Assembly: GCA_020186115.1 (NCBI GenBank)
Contig: WSYJ01000186.1
Span: 186,001 to 250,000 of the forward strand
Origin: Histomonas meleagridis
Lineage: Eukaryota > Parabasalia > Tritrichomonadida > Dientamoebidae
Length of the DNA stretch: 64,000 nt
Direction of reading: 5' to 3'
Each line of letters opens with the position of its first letter. The first letter of the stretch is position 1. A program made the translations under genes and the position numbers. The notes below the pieces were generated by a model. The model was given only the letters and a program-made list of their open reading frames with translations, made no database searches and was not told where the DNA came from. This document shows positions 19,697 through 30,395 of the stretch, piece after piece.

Positions 19697-22549
19697 TTAG
19701 TCTATTTTCACCTCTGAGAACGGCACCTTTACAATTTTCTTATTCACTATGTACCCGATTTTCATCTTAATCGCATTTATTTCTGCGTCATCGAATTGCT
19801 TCGGCACCAGCGACATAATCGATGTGTCTCTGAACACGTAATAAATAACTTCTCGCGCCTCATTCACATAGTCCAACTTCCCAATGAGTGTATGCGCATA
19901 CAACGCGAGTTCACTTTCGAATATTTCGCTTCGTTTCGCTTTGTACGCTTTAATTAACTCTCCACTTGTACGCTTAACAAGTAATGAGTTCGAGAGATTT
20001 CTTAACCATGACGCAATTTCGTCGTAGCCGCTGATTGGAGGTATGGTCGGTAATGCCATCATTTTTGGCAAACTTCGCTTATGGAAGTTTAATGGGTCGG
20101 ATGGAATTACGCATTGGTGAGGCCCAAATCTGAACAGTTCCCAGTTATACTTTTGTAATACATTTGATAAATATGGAGATTGTGCAAATAATGATAATGA
20201 AGCTATAAGAGTACCTTCAAGTACAAACGATGACCTTGACAAAGCAGATTTGATTAGTTTCCCTGCTATGTCATTACTTTCTACAACTGGCAAATTTTCT
20301 GGTACAGAAGCAAAATGAGCTAAAGCGAAGAAAGCTGCACGTCGTTCTCTGATATGTTCAGAAGTAATTTTCTTTAATAGTGTAGGTATAGTTTTTTCAA
20401 GCTTTTGTCTTCCAACTTCAACATGAGAAAGTTGTTGAAACAGATGCGGCGGCACTTTTGTGTAACCTCCGAAATTGAATATAGCCGATTGTTTTGTATT
20501 CGTAACCGACAAATCGCCAGAAAAAGTGTACTTAACCGCCTTATCGTACACTTGTAAATACATTAAATTGCCAGTGTCCATCCACCATTTGATTTCATTA
20601 TCTATTGAGGGACAACATTGTAACGCTTCTTCTTTAGATAACAACAACGAGTAGATAAATCTTGAGTTATTACAAAGTACTTCATGAAGTTGCTTATCGT
20701 TTGATATTGTTAACAACGAATGTTCATCAGATGAAACAATTTCACCAAAAAAATTCATTGCTATTTGTAATCGATCATTAATATGATTTGCGGCCAATTC
20801 TTTAATATGTGGAATTAATATCCCACAAAATCCATTAATTTGAAAGTTCGGAGTTATTAATCTTTTCTTTCGTAGTTCTTCAATCGCTACTAAGTGCACT
20901 TCATTATTCTCCGATGCTAAAAAGTTCAGATACATTGGCGTGACTAAACTTGTTTCAGGATATAAGTTAACAAGTTCCAAAACCATTTGACAATTCTTAG
21001 CTGAATTACATTTCCTTCCCATGCTTGTAATTATTTCATGAAATCCCCAACGATTTAATATACTAATTCCATTCGATTCAGCCATCAATGAAGCTATGCA
21101 TTTAAACAATGTTAAATGTGGTGATGGCTTATCAAGTGATACATTATCACGTATCATTTCTAACGTTTGTAACATGCCTTGTTTGATTTCGGCATTAGTT
21201 TCGATGATTTGTATTCCCCAATTTTTCGATATTAATAATTGGACTAACGCAATTAATGGCTCGTCCATTATCGAACACTTACCATGTGTTGTGGAGAGAA
21301 ATTGTCCGCCGAAAAATTGTAACAAACGTAAATATAAATTCTTCGCTGTAGCGGATTGCGCTTCTTGATCATTATGTGGTAAAACTATAACTAATAATAA
21401 TAATATCGTCGTCCAGTCCCATTTTTGTGGGTCTTGATGTAATGTATAACCATTTATTGTTGTGATTTGATGTTCGGGTTGCATAGCTTGTGCTAAGTCT
21501 AATAATAATAAATTCGTTGGCTTGCTTTCAATGATTTCATCTGTTTCTTTGGGTACAATGTTTATTTTACTGGTGAATGGTAATAACTCATTAAGTAATG
21601 ATGAAGCAGATGAATTAGTCGCAGCAATAACACTAAGTTTCTCAATGAGATCATGCCGAAGTAATATGGATAATAATAACCCACAATATGGATCAGTAAC
21701 ACATGATGGGCCGCCACTAAGCTTTAATAAATTGCGTAAAATATCAATTACATTGTCCGGATCATGTGGTAAACATAAAATTAAGTCGGCGATCGCATGA
21801 TGATTAATTCCAAAATAAAAAAAGCCTGGCCATGTACGTAATAAATATGTTAAAGCTGTCATAGATCCAGAATATTGAGTGTCCTTGGTGTCGGGGGGCT
21901 GAGAAAAGATGGAAAGTAATGGTGATAAAGATGAGTCATCAGTAATTAGATGATTACGTTTCTCAATCGAAAAAGAAATAAGTGAAGCAACTTCTTGGCT
22001 ACCAGTTTCGCAGATATGATCAACTATGATATGACTAATTTGTTCGATTTGTAAAATGCTATCGCAAACTGTGGTGGCTTCACATAAATATCCAATAATA
22101 AGAGACTTGTAGGTGTTGTTCGGTATTGAGTAAAGAGAAATCATGGCACGTTGAACAGGAATTGGAATATGTTTACGATAACGAAGTAAAACTAATATAT
22201 ATTGGAAACAACATACTTTCTCCTCATCTATACGAGGCGCTGGAACCGGAGGTTTCTTATTGAGCGATTCTGCTATTAAATAATCAAAATGATATTTCTC
22301 CGTTATTGACGTTGGAGCCATTGTTTCAAGTGTACAACAAAAACGAAGAACAGAAGATTTGATATATATAGCATGATGCCGAAATAATTTGTGTAAGCAT
22401 GAAGAAACAAATTCCATATCTAGATCAGAATATGTTAGATTATCTAAATCAAATTCTAAAGCCTTTAAAACTAAGTATATGTCATTTGGAGATAAATTTT
22501 GTTGAACAAGTTCTTGGAGAGCAATTTCAAAATCAGCGGCAGAAAGCAT
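19697..22549 (-). CDS. Rictor/Ste20-like TORC2 subunit
   Basis: A 950-residue helical-repeat protein. The region from about residue 690 to 830 reads like the Rictor V domain: PPHLFQQLSHVEVGRQKLEK, then ERRAAFFALAHFASVPENLP (the counterpart of ALWALGHIGS) and YNWELFRFGPHQCVIPSD (the counterpart of NWDAVRHSR...WPV). The N-terminal half, with SGSMTALTYLLRTWPGFFYF, fits the Rictor N-terminal armadillo domain. It is shorter than animal Rictor, lacking the long disordered C-terminus. Rictor (yeast Avo3/Tsc11) is an essential scaffold of TOR complex 2, which phosphorylates AGC kinases and controls actin and membrane homeostasis. It is divergently transcribed from the serpin gene. GCCACTTTTCC lies just before the ATG. 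Confidence 0.83.
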   Translation of the reverse strand: MLSAADFEIALQELVQQNLSPNDIYLVLKALEFDLDNLTYSDLDMEFVSSCLHKLFRHHAIYIKSSVLRFCCTLETMAPTSITEKYHFDYLIAESLNKKPPVPAPRIDEEKVCCFQYILVLLRYRKHIPIPVQRAMISLYSIPNNTYKSLIIGYLCEATTVCDSILQIEQISHIIVDHICETGSQEVASLISFSIEKRNHLITDDSSLSPLLSIFSQPPDTKDTQYSGSMTALTYLLRTWPGFFYFGINHHAIADLILCLPHDPDNVIDILRNLLKLSGGPSCVTDPYCGLLLSILLRHDLIEKLSVIAATNSSASSLLNELLPFTSKINIVPKETDEIIESKPTNLLLLDLAQAMQPEHQITTINGYTLHQDPQKWDWTTILLLLVIVLPHNDQEAQSATAKNLYLRLLQFFGGQFLSTTHGKCSIMDEPLIALVQLLISKNWGIQIIETNAEIKQGMLQTLEMIRDNVSLDKPSPHLTLFKCIASLMAESNGISILNRWGFHEIITSMGRKCNSAKNCQMVLELVNLYPETSLVTPMYLNFLASENNEVHLVAIEELRKKRLITPNFQINGFCGILIPHIKELAANHINDRLQIAMNFFGEIVSSDEHSLLTISNDKQLHEVLCNNSRFIYSLLLSKEEALQCCPSIDNEIKWWMDTGNLMYLQVYDKAVKYTFSGDLSVTNTKQSAIFNFGGYTKVPPHLFQQLSHVEVGRQKLEKTIPTLLKKITSEHIRERRAAFFALAHFASVPENLPVVESNDIAGKLIKSALSRSSFVLEGTLIASLSLFAQSPYLSNVLQKYNWELFRFGPHQCVIPSDPLNFHKRSLPKMMALPTIPPISGYDEIASWLRNLSNSLLVKRTSGELIKAYKAKRSEIFESELALYAHTLIGKLDYVNEAREVIYYVFRDTSIMSLVPKQFDDAEINAIKMKIGYIVNKKIVKVPFSEVKID

Positions 22550-22986
22550 TTACTGGAAAAGTGGCAAATAACCCATTCAATTTTCGTGTGAGGAAAAACA
22601 AAAAAACAATTTATACACGAAGAATGGGAATACCACTGCTTATAAAAGAAGATATTTTACTAAAGAATAATAGAAAATTTTTATATTCTGATTATTTATG
22701 AAGAGTCCATGCTAAAGAGGAAACGCCCTGTATAAATTTCATTAAATTTGCCATGTCTGGATTTGATTAAATTTACTATGAGTTCATTAGAACTTATATA
22801 AATTATTAACTAAATAATCTCTAAGTCATGTTTGTTATATGATTGACCAATTTCTGAATGAATTCGATTTTACTTATTTCGAAAAACGAAAAAGATATTT
22901 GTGTGTGTGTCACTTTTAATTGAAAAGTGTAACGTTCTTAAATTCTTTTGCCATATCACTTCACACTCAAATCAATTGTTTAGGAA
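22550..22986. promoter_or_regulatory. Divergent promoter region between Rictor (-) and serpin (+)
   Basis: The minus-strand leader contains GCCACTTTTCC within 20 nt of the Rictor ATG. The plus-strand side contains GTCACTTTTAATTGAAAAGTG (an interrupted inverted repeat), then AACGTTC and an initiator-like ATCACTTCACACTCAA ending about 21 nt from the serpin ATG. The motif calls rest on recurrence in this window and resemblance to trichomonad initiator elements. Confidence 0.5.
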
Positions 22987-24102
22987 ATGGGAGGATTCTT
23001 ATCATTTCCTTCAGAGCCATCCAAGAACACAAGAAATTCAAACAAGCTAGCGTTTGACATGTTTAAGTTGTTGGCAGAACCTGAAAAGAATAATATTGTT
23101 TCTCCAATCAGTGTTTATATGATTTTGTTAATGATACCATCATTATTCAAGGGGCAATCCAAATCTGAAATTATTAAAGTGCTTAAACTTGACAATGACG
23201 TTTCAGATGAGGAAATTGCTTCAGAACTTCGAATAATGATTGATCAAGAAAGTATAAGTTGTGTTAATACATATAATCAAATTTGGGTCAACAAACTTTT
23301 AAATATCCCAAACTCTTTATTTAAGTGTCTTGATGATATCGGTATTAAAATTGAACAAGAAATTTTTCCACAACCAGCAACGAATATGATCAACTCAGCC
23401 GCCAAAAGAGCCACAAAAGGTGTAATTCCTGAAGTCGTTGATAACTTAAGTATTTCTACAAGTATGGTTTTAATCAATGCAATATACTTTAACTCTAAAT
23501 GGAAGACAAAATTTGATATGAAAGCTCAAAGCCCAAATGACATATGGCAATTTACTAATGATGATTCAATCCCAATGAGGTACATGGTTATCGACTCTAT
23601 AAACTTACCAGTAGCCTTTCTTCCTTCTTTCCAAATGGTTCGTATTCCTTACCAAGACGACTATTCGATGGTTATTTGTCTTCCATATAAAATAACACCA
23701 CAAGAAATCACTGAAGAAGAATTTATGAATGGAATTAATTCGATGTCAAACATCAAAGTCAGATTAATAATGCCAAAGTTCCAATTCTCATCCGATATAA
23801 ACCTTATTCCTGTTATGAACTCACTTGGAATGAAATTAATTTTCTCAGAGATTGCAGAGTGCCCTAATGAAGAATTCAAGTATTATGTTACAGGATTTTA
23901 TCAGAAGTCAAACATCGATGTTTCTGAGACATCAACAGTCGCAGCTGCTGTATCAGCAATATACTATAGGGAAGGCGGCTCTAGGTTCAGGAACGAACCA
24001 GCAATAATTTGGGTAAACCACCCCTTCTTTTTCGTGATCATGAACAATACAACAAATGCAATATTGTTTGCTGGTAATGTCTATTTACCAAAATGTGAAT
24101 AA
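22987..24102 (+). CDS. Serpin (serine/cysteine protease inhibitor family)
   Basis: A 371-residue serpin of normal length. Family segments are visible in order: SPISVYMILLMI (helix B), a strand region around STSMVLINAIYFNSKW, VRIPYQDDYSMVICLPY, and the C-terminal HPFFFVIMNNTTNAILFAGNVYLP. The reactive-centre hinge reads ETSTVAAAVSA, with small residues where inhibitory serpins have them, so inhibitory activity is plausible. The scissile P1 is not certain because the loop continues YYREGGSRF. There is no signal peptide. The N-terminus MGGFLSFPS has Gly2 and Ser6, compatible with N-myristoylation, so the protein may be cytosolic or membrane-tethered. Serpins are patchy in protists; lateral acquisition is possible but not shown. 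Confidence 0.92.
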   Translation: MGGFLSFPSEPSKNTRNSNKLAFDMFKLLAEPEKNNIVSPISVYMILLMIPSLFKGQSKSEIIKVLKLDNDVSDEEIASELRIMIDQESISCVNTYNQIWVNKLLNIPNSLFKCLDDIGIKIEQEIFPQPATNMINSAAKRATKGVIPEVVDNLSISTSMVLINAIYFNSKWKTKFDMKAQSPNDIWQFTNDDSIPMRYMVIDSINLPVAFLPSFQMVRIPYQDDYSMVICLPYKITPQEITEEEFMNGINSMSNIKVRLIMPKFQFSSDINLIPVMNSLGMKLIFSEIAECPNEEFKYYVTGFYQKSNIDVSETSTVAAAVSAIYYREGGSRFRNEPAIIWVNHPFFFVIMNNTTNAILFAGNVYLPKCE

Positions 24103-25238
24103 ATGATTAATATCTTGTAACCATAAAACTCATTCAAGCCAACGAAATGAATTCAAAATATCCCGAAATTGTCAGGACGATTTTCAAAAATAAGGAATTT
24201 TAGAAAAGAAAATTTATAGCTATAAGGTCAATAAAAGATTTCGGTACATCTTAAAAAATAAATATTGAACTCATTTCCTAAGTTGTCTGATAGTAATAAT
24301 AAAGTTGACAATGAATTTATGAATTTTATTCTTAAAGATGATCAATGAGTAAAATTATTATATAAAAGCATATGTTATGTGAAATGAAAAAACTTAATTG
24401 ATGAAAATTTTTATGTGATATTTTCAAATTGTTTTATAAAGATCTATTAATTATATCAAAGAATGTAATATCAAATTTTTTTATACAGCAAAATGAAATT
24501 ATGTTTACTTATTAAAAATGTTTTAAAAACAATGATGTTGCTATTGAATTTTATGAAATTTCAAATTCAGGGAGAACATGAATCACCAAATTTATCATTG
24601 TAAGGAACATACAAAACAAAGAAGAAGTACGTATTTTTAATCAAATCATGAAGATATTTTTTTGGCAGTTAGGCCTATTCAATTTTTTTGTTAGGTGGCA
24701 AAAATTAACTGTGTTTAAACCGATTTTTATTTTAAAATATATTTACCTTTGGATTAACTAGTGCTCTTCAAAAAATACTGAGATACTAGCTGCGTTAAAA
24801 TTTACTGGCATTGAATAAAATAAATAAACTGATGAAATTATAATAAAATAGCAAAATACACGTTTTTTTGTTGTTTTGATGTGAAATAAAAAGTGACGAC
24901 AGACTTTGCTGAACAAATTTGTACTCACAAAAATCAAAACCGTAACAAAAAAAATGGAAAATTCCTACAGAACCACAAAATCGGGTGTAAAATTTGAAGA
25001 CTTCAAACAAGCTGTGGCATTTCTTTTGCTTGTTGTGCTACTATTTATAAATTTAAGCAAATCTTTTTTTATAAAAAATCGCAAATCATTTATAACTTCT
25101 GTTAAAAATCAAAATAAAACAAAGGATATATGTAAACATAATGAATAAAACATTTATATTCAAAAAGATACCTCGTTTTATATATATCTAAATTCAAAAT
25201 GTTTCATAATTTTATTTAAATTCTTAAAAGTATTTTTT
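24103..25238. other. Long intergenic region with one possible small gene
   Basis: More than 1.1 kb of AT-rich sequence between the serpin and the BspA-like gene. Apart from the small frame at 24954-25148, nothing was recognised on either strand. Confidence 0.5.
24954..25148 (+). CDS. Possible small single-pass membrane protein, hypothetical
   Basis: A 64-residue frame from an ATG in good context (AACAAAAAAAATGG). One hydrophobic helix (AVAFLLLVVLLFINL) is flanked by a polar N-terminus and a Lys/Asn-rich tail. AAAAAGTGACGAC lies about 60 nt upstream and matches the recurring start-site motif. No family is recognised. AT-rich DNA yields such frames by chance, so support is weak. Confidence 0.3.
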   Translation: MENSYRTTKSGVKFEDFKQAVAFLLLVVLLFINLSKSFFIKNRKSFITSVKNQNKTKDICKHNE

Positions 25239-28200
25239 ATGATAATATTTATTTCTTTTTATTATTTCTATCAAGTAAAATTATTTTTAATAAAATCTAG
25301 ATTTCAGTCATATCAGAATTTTTTTAAATTTCCATTCGTTTTCATTATATATTTTTCAACTTCATTTCAAATTTTTAATGAAAATAATAAAACATTACAA
25401 ATAACAAAACATGATGACTTTAATCATATATACTTATATAAATATGAAACAGATCATATTATTATTTATAATGTTAATGAAATAAATTCTTCAGCATTTA
25501 GTAACTGGCCATCAGTAAGAAATGTTTCCATTGGCGATTCAGTTGAAACAATAAATGATAAAGCATTTTTTTCGTGTTCTAATTTAGAAAATGTTATCAT
25601 TGGAAAAAATGTGAACACAATTCAAAATTCTGTTTTTTCTTTATGTTTTAAGTTAAAGAATATCACAATTCCAAACGAAGTTAAAATAATTGGAAACAAA
25701 ACTTTTTCTTGTTGTACCAATCTGGAAATGATAAACATTGGCGATGCAGTAAAAACAATTGGTGATTACGCATTTCGATATTGTTCTTCATTAAAAAATA
25801 TTACAATTCCTTCTTCATTACAATTTATTTCATCAAATGCATTCATATTTTGTGTTTCACTTCAATCTATTTTTGTTTCTAATAGTAACGATTCCGATTA
25901 TTATAATGAAAATGGAGGAATTCTTTATAATACGAATTCCACTGTTTTAATTTGTTATCCAGCTGGAAATGAAAATGTTAGTTTTGAAATTCCTGAAAAA
26001 ACAAATTCATTAGATGATTACTCATTTTATAATTGTTCATATTTGCAAAATGTTACAATTCCAAGCCAATTAAAATCAATTGGTCGTTATGTATTTTATT
26101 ATTGTTTTGAATTATCAAATGTTATTTTTAAAGGAATTGCCCAAACAATTGGTGATTATTCATTTGTATTATGTTATTCATTAATTAATATAACATTTCC
26201 AGACAGTCTCACTTCAATTGGAAGTTACTCATTTCAGTCGTGCATGCACGTTTTCTAATGACAATAATTATTACTCCAATAATGAAAATGATGGAATTCT
26301 ATATAATAAAAACTTAAGTTTAATTATATGTTATCCAATGGGGAATATGAATAAATCACTTACACTTCCAGTTAATACAACAAATATATCAAATTTTGCA
26401 TTTTGTAATTGCACACTAGAAAATATAACCTCAAATTCATTAATTACAATTGGAAGCTATTCATTTCAGTATTGTAATGATTTAATAAATATTACATTCG
26501 GAGAATATCTTCAAACAATTGGTTATTCTGCATTTATGTATTGTAGTTCATTACAAAATATCATGATTCCAAAATCTATTATATCAATTTGTAGTTGTTC
26601 TTTTTATTGTTGTTCTAATTTAGAATTTGTAAATATATCAGGAAGCATAACTGAAATACAAATGCAAACATTTTATAAATGTTCTTCGTTAAAAAGCATT
26701 ATAATACCAAACACAGTTAAAACAATTGAAAGTTATGCATTTTATCAATGTTCAAATTTAGAAACCATTGATATATGTAATAACATAAGTAATATTAATG
26801 AATATGCATTTTATGGATGTTTTAATTTAAAGGATATTAAAATTGGCGAAAATTTAACTACTATTGGTAATTATTCATTTTCTAATTGTTATTCATTGGT
26901 TAATTTCATTACTTTAGACTTTATTGTTGAAATTGGTGATAAGGCATTTAATAATTGTAATACTTTAACTAATATTAAAATTGGGAATAGTCTTCAAAAA
27001 TTGGGATTTTCTGTTTTTTCATTATGTTCTTCATTAGAATCTATTGAATTACCAAATAATTTAACTTCAATTGAGAATTATTCATTCTTCTATTGCACTA
27101 AATTAAATGTTATAAAATTTGGAGAAAATATTACAGAAATTAAAACATCTGCTTTTGAATTATGTACATCTTTAACATTTATTTCACTTCCATATTTTGT
27201 TAAATTAATTGTATCGACGTCATTTAGATCATGTTATAACTTAACAAAAATTATATTACGTGAAAATGTTTTGATCATTGAATGTTATGCATTTTCTTAT
27301 TGTTATTCATTAAATTATATTAACATACCAGAATCAGTTCAATTTATTGAAGAAAATCCTTTTTCTTCATGTACAAATTTGAAATATATAAATATTTCTA
27401 AAGACAACAAAAACTATTCCAATTATAATAACGATGGAATATTATATAATAAAAACACTTCAAATATTATATGTTATCCAATTGGATATGAAAGTGATAA
27501 ATTTGAAATTCCAAATTCAGTAAATACAATTGGCAAATATACATTTTATAATTCATCAAAATTAGTTTCAATTATAATTCAAGAGAATGTTATAACAATT
27601 AATGATTGGGCATTTTGTAATTGTTCTTTATTACAAAATATTATAATTCCCGATTCAGTTACTTCAATTGGTTCCATTGCATTCTTTTCTTGTCCTAATC
27701 TAACCTTAGTTAAAATTGGAGAAAATGTTAATACAATTGGAAATTATGCTTTCCAAAATTGTAGTAACCTTCGGTGCGTTTATTTTTATGGACAAAAAGA
27801 ACCTGAACAAATTGGAAATGACATTTTTAGTAATGTAAATAATGTGAATGTTATTACATTGAGTTCATATCAAAACGGAACATTTGCAAATATATCTGTA
27901 AACAAAGAATATGCTCAAGATAACCAATGCACTTCAATTTTAACATTTACATTTACTAAGTCAAATACATTCACTAAATCAAACACATTAACTAAATCAA
28001 ACACTTTCACCAAATCAAATATATTCACCAATTCTAATACGTTCACTAACTCAAATACATTCACTGGTTCACTTCCATATGACGCTGTGTATTCGTTCAG
28101 TTGGGTTACTTCTATAACAGTTTCGTTATCTAATTCGTATAGTATACAGCGTTCTTTTGTAACTAATACTGTTTCTGTTTTGTTTATTAATTCGAAACAT

Positions 28201-28536
28201 ATTTATGTAAATTCAAATGTTATTTTCTATGAATATACTGTTATTCAATTTTCGACGTATTATTTCGTTTATTCGAATTTCTTTACAATCGTATCACACA
28301 ACGCTGATGAAAATGATAATCAAATTAGCAAATCATTGGTGATTGGAATTATTTGCGTTTCAGTTGCAGTTGTTTTAATCATTACAGGAATTGTAGTGTT
28401 TATGTTTAAGCGTAATAAAAATGTGAAGAAATCTTTAATAGAATCAAGCGCTGATATCAATGATGGAACTAAAGAAATGCAAATTGATGACGAAGTAAAC
28501 AAAATGGTTCTGAATGATAACGATAATTGGATATGA
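25239..28536 (+). CDS. BspA-like TpLRR surface protein with stalk, transmembrane helix and tail; one frameshift
   Basis: The coding sequence runs from ATG 25239 to TGA 28536 (about 1,100 residues) if one frameshift near 26240-26260 is bridged. The first frame ends ...SIGSYSFQSCMHVF and the second resumes at FSNDNNYYSNNENDGILY, which in sibling proteins follows within a few residues. A hydrophobic N-terminus (FVFIIYFSTSF) may be a signal. About thirty TpLRR repeats of the form I-IPxSVxxIGxYAFxxCSSL follow, broken by ICYPxG spacers. Then comes an SNTFTK hexapeptide stalk (27950-28070), a membrane-proximal segment, a transmembrane helix (SLVIGIICVSVAVVLIITGI) and a cytoplasmic tail of about 50 acidic residues. 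By analogy with trichomonad BspA proteins it is a candidate adhesin. The shift may be a real lesion or a sequencing error. Confidence 0.85.
27950..28075 (+). repeat. 18-bp tandem repeats encoding SNTFTK stalk
   Basis: Roughly seven copies of an 18-nt unit (TCAAATACATTCACTAAA and variants) encode S-N-T/I-F/L-T-K/N. They form the stalk between the LRR ectodomain and the membrane-proximal part. The same hexapeptide repeat is used by the fimbrillin-like protein at 56.1-57.8 kb and by the BspA fragment at 8.7 kb. Confidence 0.85.
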
Positions 28537-28687
28537 ATTTTTAAATTAATAAATGTTAAATTACTCGACTTAAGTAATGTTTTATATGAAAGACAATTTT
28601 TTTGTAAAGACATATTTTATTAAGTCATAAAATGGAAATTTTTTTCTTGACAATTGTTGAAAAAACGCAAATTAAAATATTTATTCA

Positions 28688-30238
28688 TTACGTGAACTTT
28701 ATTTCCGACATCCACTTATTTACTTCTATTTCATCTTCTTCTTCAGACATTTCGTCATGTTTATACATTGGCATTATTTCGATGCATTTCAATTCCAATA
28801 ATTTCTGCCTTAATGCCAATGCAAACCCTACAAATGTATTAGGGAATGAAGAAGAACCACATCCTAAAATAACAAACTTTAAATTTGGTAATTCGCCATC
28901 AAAACTCAACAATTCGTTCCAAAATTTCTTTGCTGAATTTGGTGGCGCACCTCTTCCATAAGTCGACACACAAAATACAACATTATTCATTTCACATAAA
29001 CTCAACACATTTAAGACACTCATATCAATTAGTTCAAATCCTAATTGATTTGCAATTTTTTCAGCAAAACTTTTCGATGTTCCATTTTTCGATGCGTAAA
29101 CAACAACATTTTTTTGGGCAATTAATTTCTTATTATCATCTTCAATCTTATCTAATAAGTGTTCTGGTACTAAATCGATTTTCGGGGGAAGATTATTTGC
29201 ATCTTTAAATAATCCCGGAATTATTTCCCCACATTTACACATCCCTTGTTTCATTAACACATTGGCAGTGTAGTGATCCCTTTCTATAAGTAATTTCCCG
29301 CATTTTGGACATTTCGTACTTCTGACACCAGGAGCACTAACGTTCCCCAAATATATGTAACGTATTCCAAACCGTTTCCCGATTTCAAATCCTTTTTGAA
29401 GAGTTTTCAATGGAGTCCTTCCGCGACCATGGAAATTATAGTCATCATGATACGCAGATAGGTGCCAAACAATGTTTTTATCAATAGATGATATGAATCG
29501 TGCACAATCTTCAAGTTCAGAATCACTGTCATTTTCTCCTGGAATGACTAATGTTGTTATCTCGGCATGTATGCCCATTGATACACAGCGCTGAATGGTT
29601 TTACAAACACCATCAAGATGTGCACCACATATTCGTTGATAAAATGGTTCACGAAATGATTTAAGATCAATGTTCACAGCATCGAGGTATGGAGCTAGAT
29701 AATTTAGTGCTTCAACACTTTCAAAACCATTTGTAACATATATTGTATAAAGATTATTCATTTTGGCAAGTTTGAAAACTTGATAAGAAAACTCGGTGGA
29801 GATTGTAGGCTCATTGTAAGTGGAAGCTATTGACTTACAACCTGATTTAATTGCTGATTTAACCATATCTTCAGGTGTGTAATACCGTAAATTGCCAACA
29901 TCGTTTTGTTTAAGGCATTTTACATCTTCAATATCAAGTTTCCACATACTTAGGCTAGAGTTTTGACAAAACTGACAACTAAAATTACAACCAACAGTAC
30001 CATATGAATAAACTTTAGTACCAGGCAGAAAATGATAAAGAGGTTTTTTCTCAATAGGATCAATGTGAACAGTATAACGACCCCATACAGGTGAATAAGG
30101 TTTCCTATTTACATTTCCACGAGCTCTACAATGACCAAGTTTACCTGGAGGAATAACACATTTGTGCTGACAGCAAAGACATAAAATTTCGTTGTTTGGA
30201 AGTGGTTTAAATAATGGTGATTCTTCAAACGCTTGCAT
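28688..30238 (-). CDS. AmrS-like radical SAM protein fused to a C-terminal flavodoxin domain
   Basis: A 516-residue two-domain protein. Residues 1 to about 345 match the radical SAM enzyme of the prokaryotic AmmeMemoRadiSam system: an N-terminal CLCCQHKC...GHC cysteine cluster, WGRYTVHIDPIEKKPLYHF, then the SAM/[4Fe-4S] motif CNFSCQFC, YNEPT, and a late CPKCG...CKCG knuckle. From about 380 a flavodoxin-type domain begins, with the FMN phosphate loop YASKNGTSKSFAEKIA and a second FMN loop STYGRGAPPNS. A fused flavodoxin could supply electrons to the iron-sulphur cluster, as in TYW1, where the domain order is reversed. I chose the ATG at 30238, because 30239-30300 looks like promoter sequence (TTATCACTTCACAATAGCACTTTTG on this strand). 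An upstream ATG at 30346 stays in frame. The substrate is unknown. Confidence 0.85.
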   Translation of the reverse strand: MQAFEESPLFKPLPNNEILCLCCQHKCVIPPGKLGHCRARGNVNRKPYSPVWGRYTVHIDPIEKKPLYHFLPGTKVYSYGTVGCNFSCQFCQNSSLSMWKLDIEDVKCLKQNDVGNLRYYTPEDMVKSAIKSGCKSIASTYNEPTISTEFSYQVFKLAKMNNLYTIYVTNGFESVEALNYLAPYLDAVNIDLKSFREPFYQRICGAHLDGVCKTIQRCVSMGIHAEITTLVIPGENDSDSELEDCARFISSIDKNIVWHLSAYHDDYNFHGRGRTPLKTLQKGFEIGKRFGIRYIYLGNVSAPGVRSTKCPKCGKLLIERDHYTANVLMKQGMCKCGEIIPGLFKDANNLPPKIDLVPEHLLDKIEDDNKKLIAQKNVVVYASKNGTSKSFAEKIANQLGFELIDMSVLNVLSLCEMNNVVFCVSTYGRGAPPNSAKKFWNELLSFDGELPNLKFVILGCGSSSFPNTFVGFALALRQKLLELKCIEIMPMYKHDEMSEEEDEIEVNKWMSEIKFT

Positions 30239-30395
30239 TTTAAGAAAGAAAATTTTAAGTTGCCACTTTTCAAAACACAAAAGTGCTATTGTGAAGTGAT
30301 AAAAATTGCCGGGAAATAAACGTTTAAAATTTATCAAAAGTGACATTGCTTCGATTTTATGTTTGAATAGGTTTGTTTGAACATATTTATGTGAA
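30239..30395. promoter_or_regulatory. Divergent promoter between radical SAM-flavodoxin (-) and HDAC (+)
   Basis: 157 bases between two head-to-head genes. Minus-strand elements TCACTTCACA and GCACTTTTG lie 35-60 nt from the radical SAM ATG at 30238, and AAAAGTGAC occurs at 30337-30345. No classical TATA box position was assigned. Confidence 0.45.

Noticed and set aside
22399..22701. 100-codon plus-strand frame overlapping the start of the Rictor gene
   Set aside because: Most of it is antisense to the Rictor N-terminus and it has no recognisable domain.
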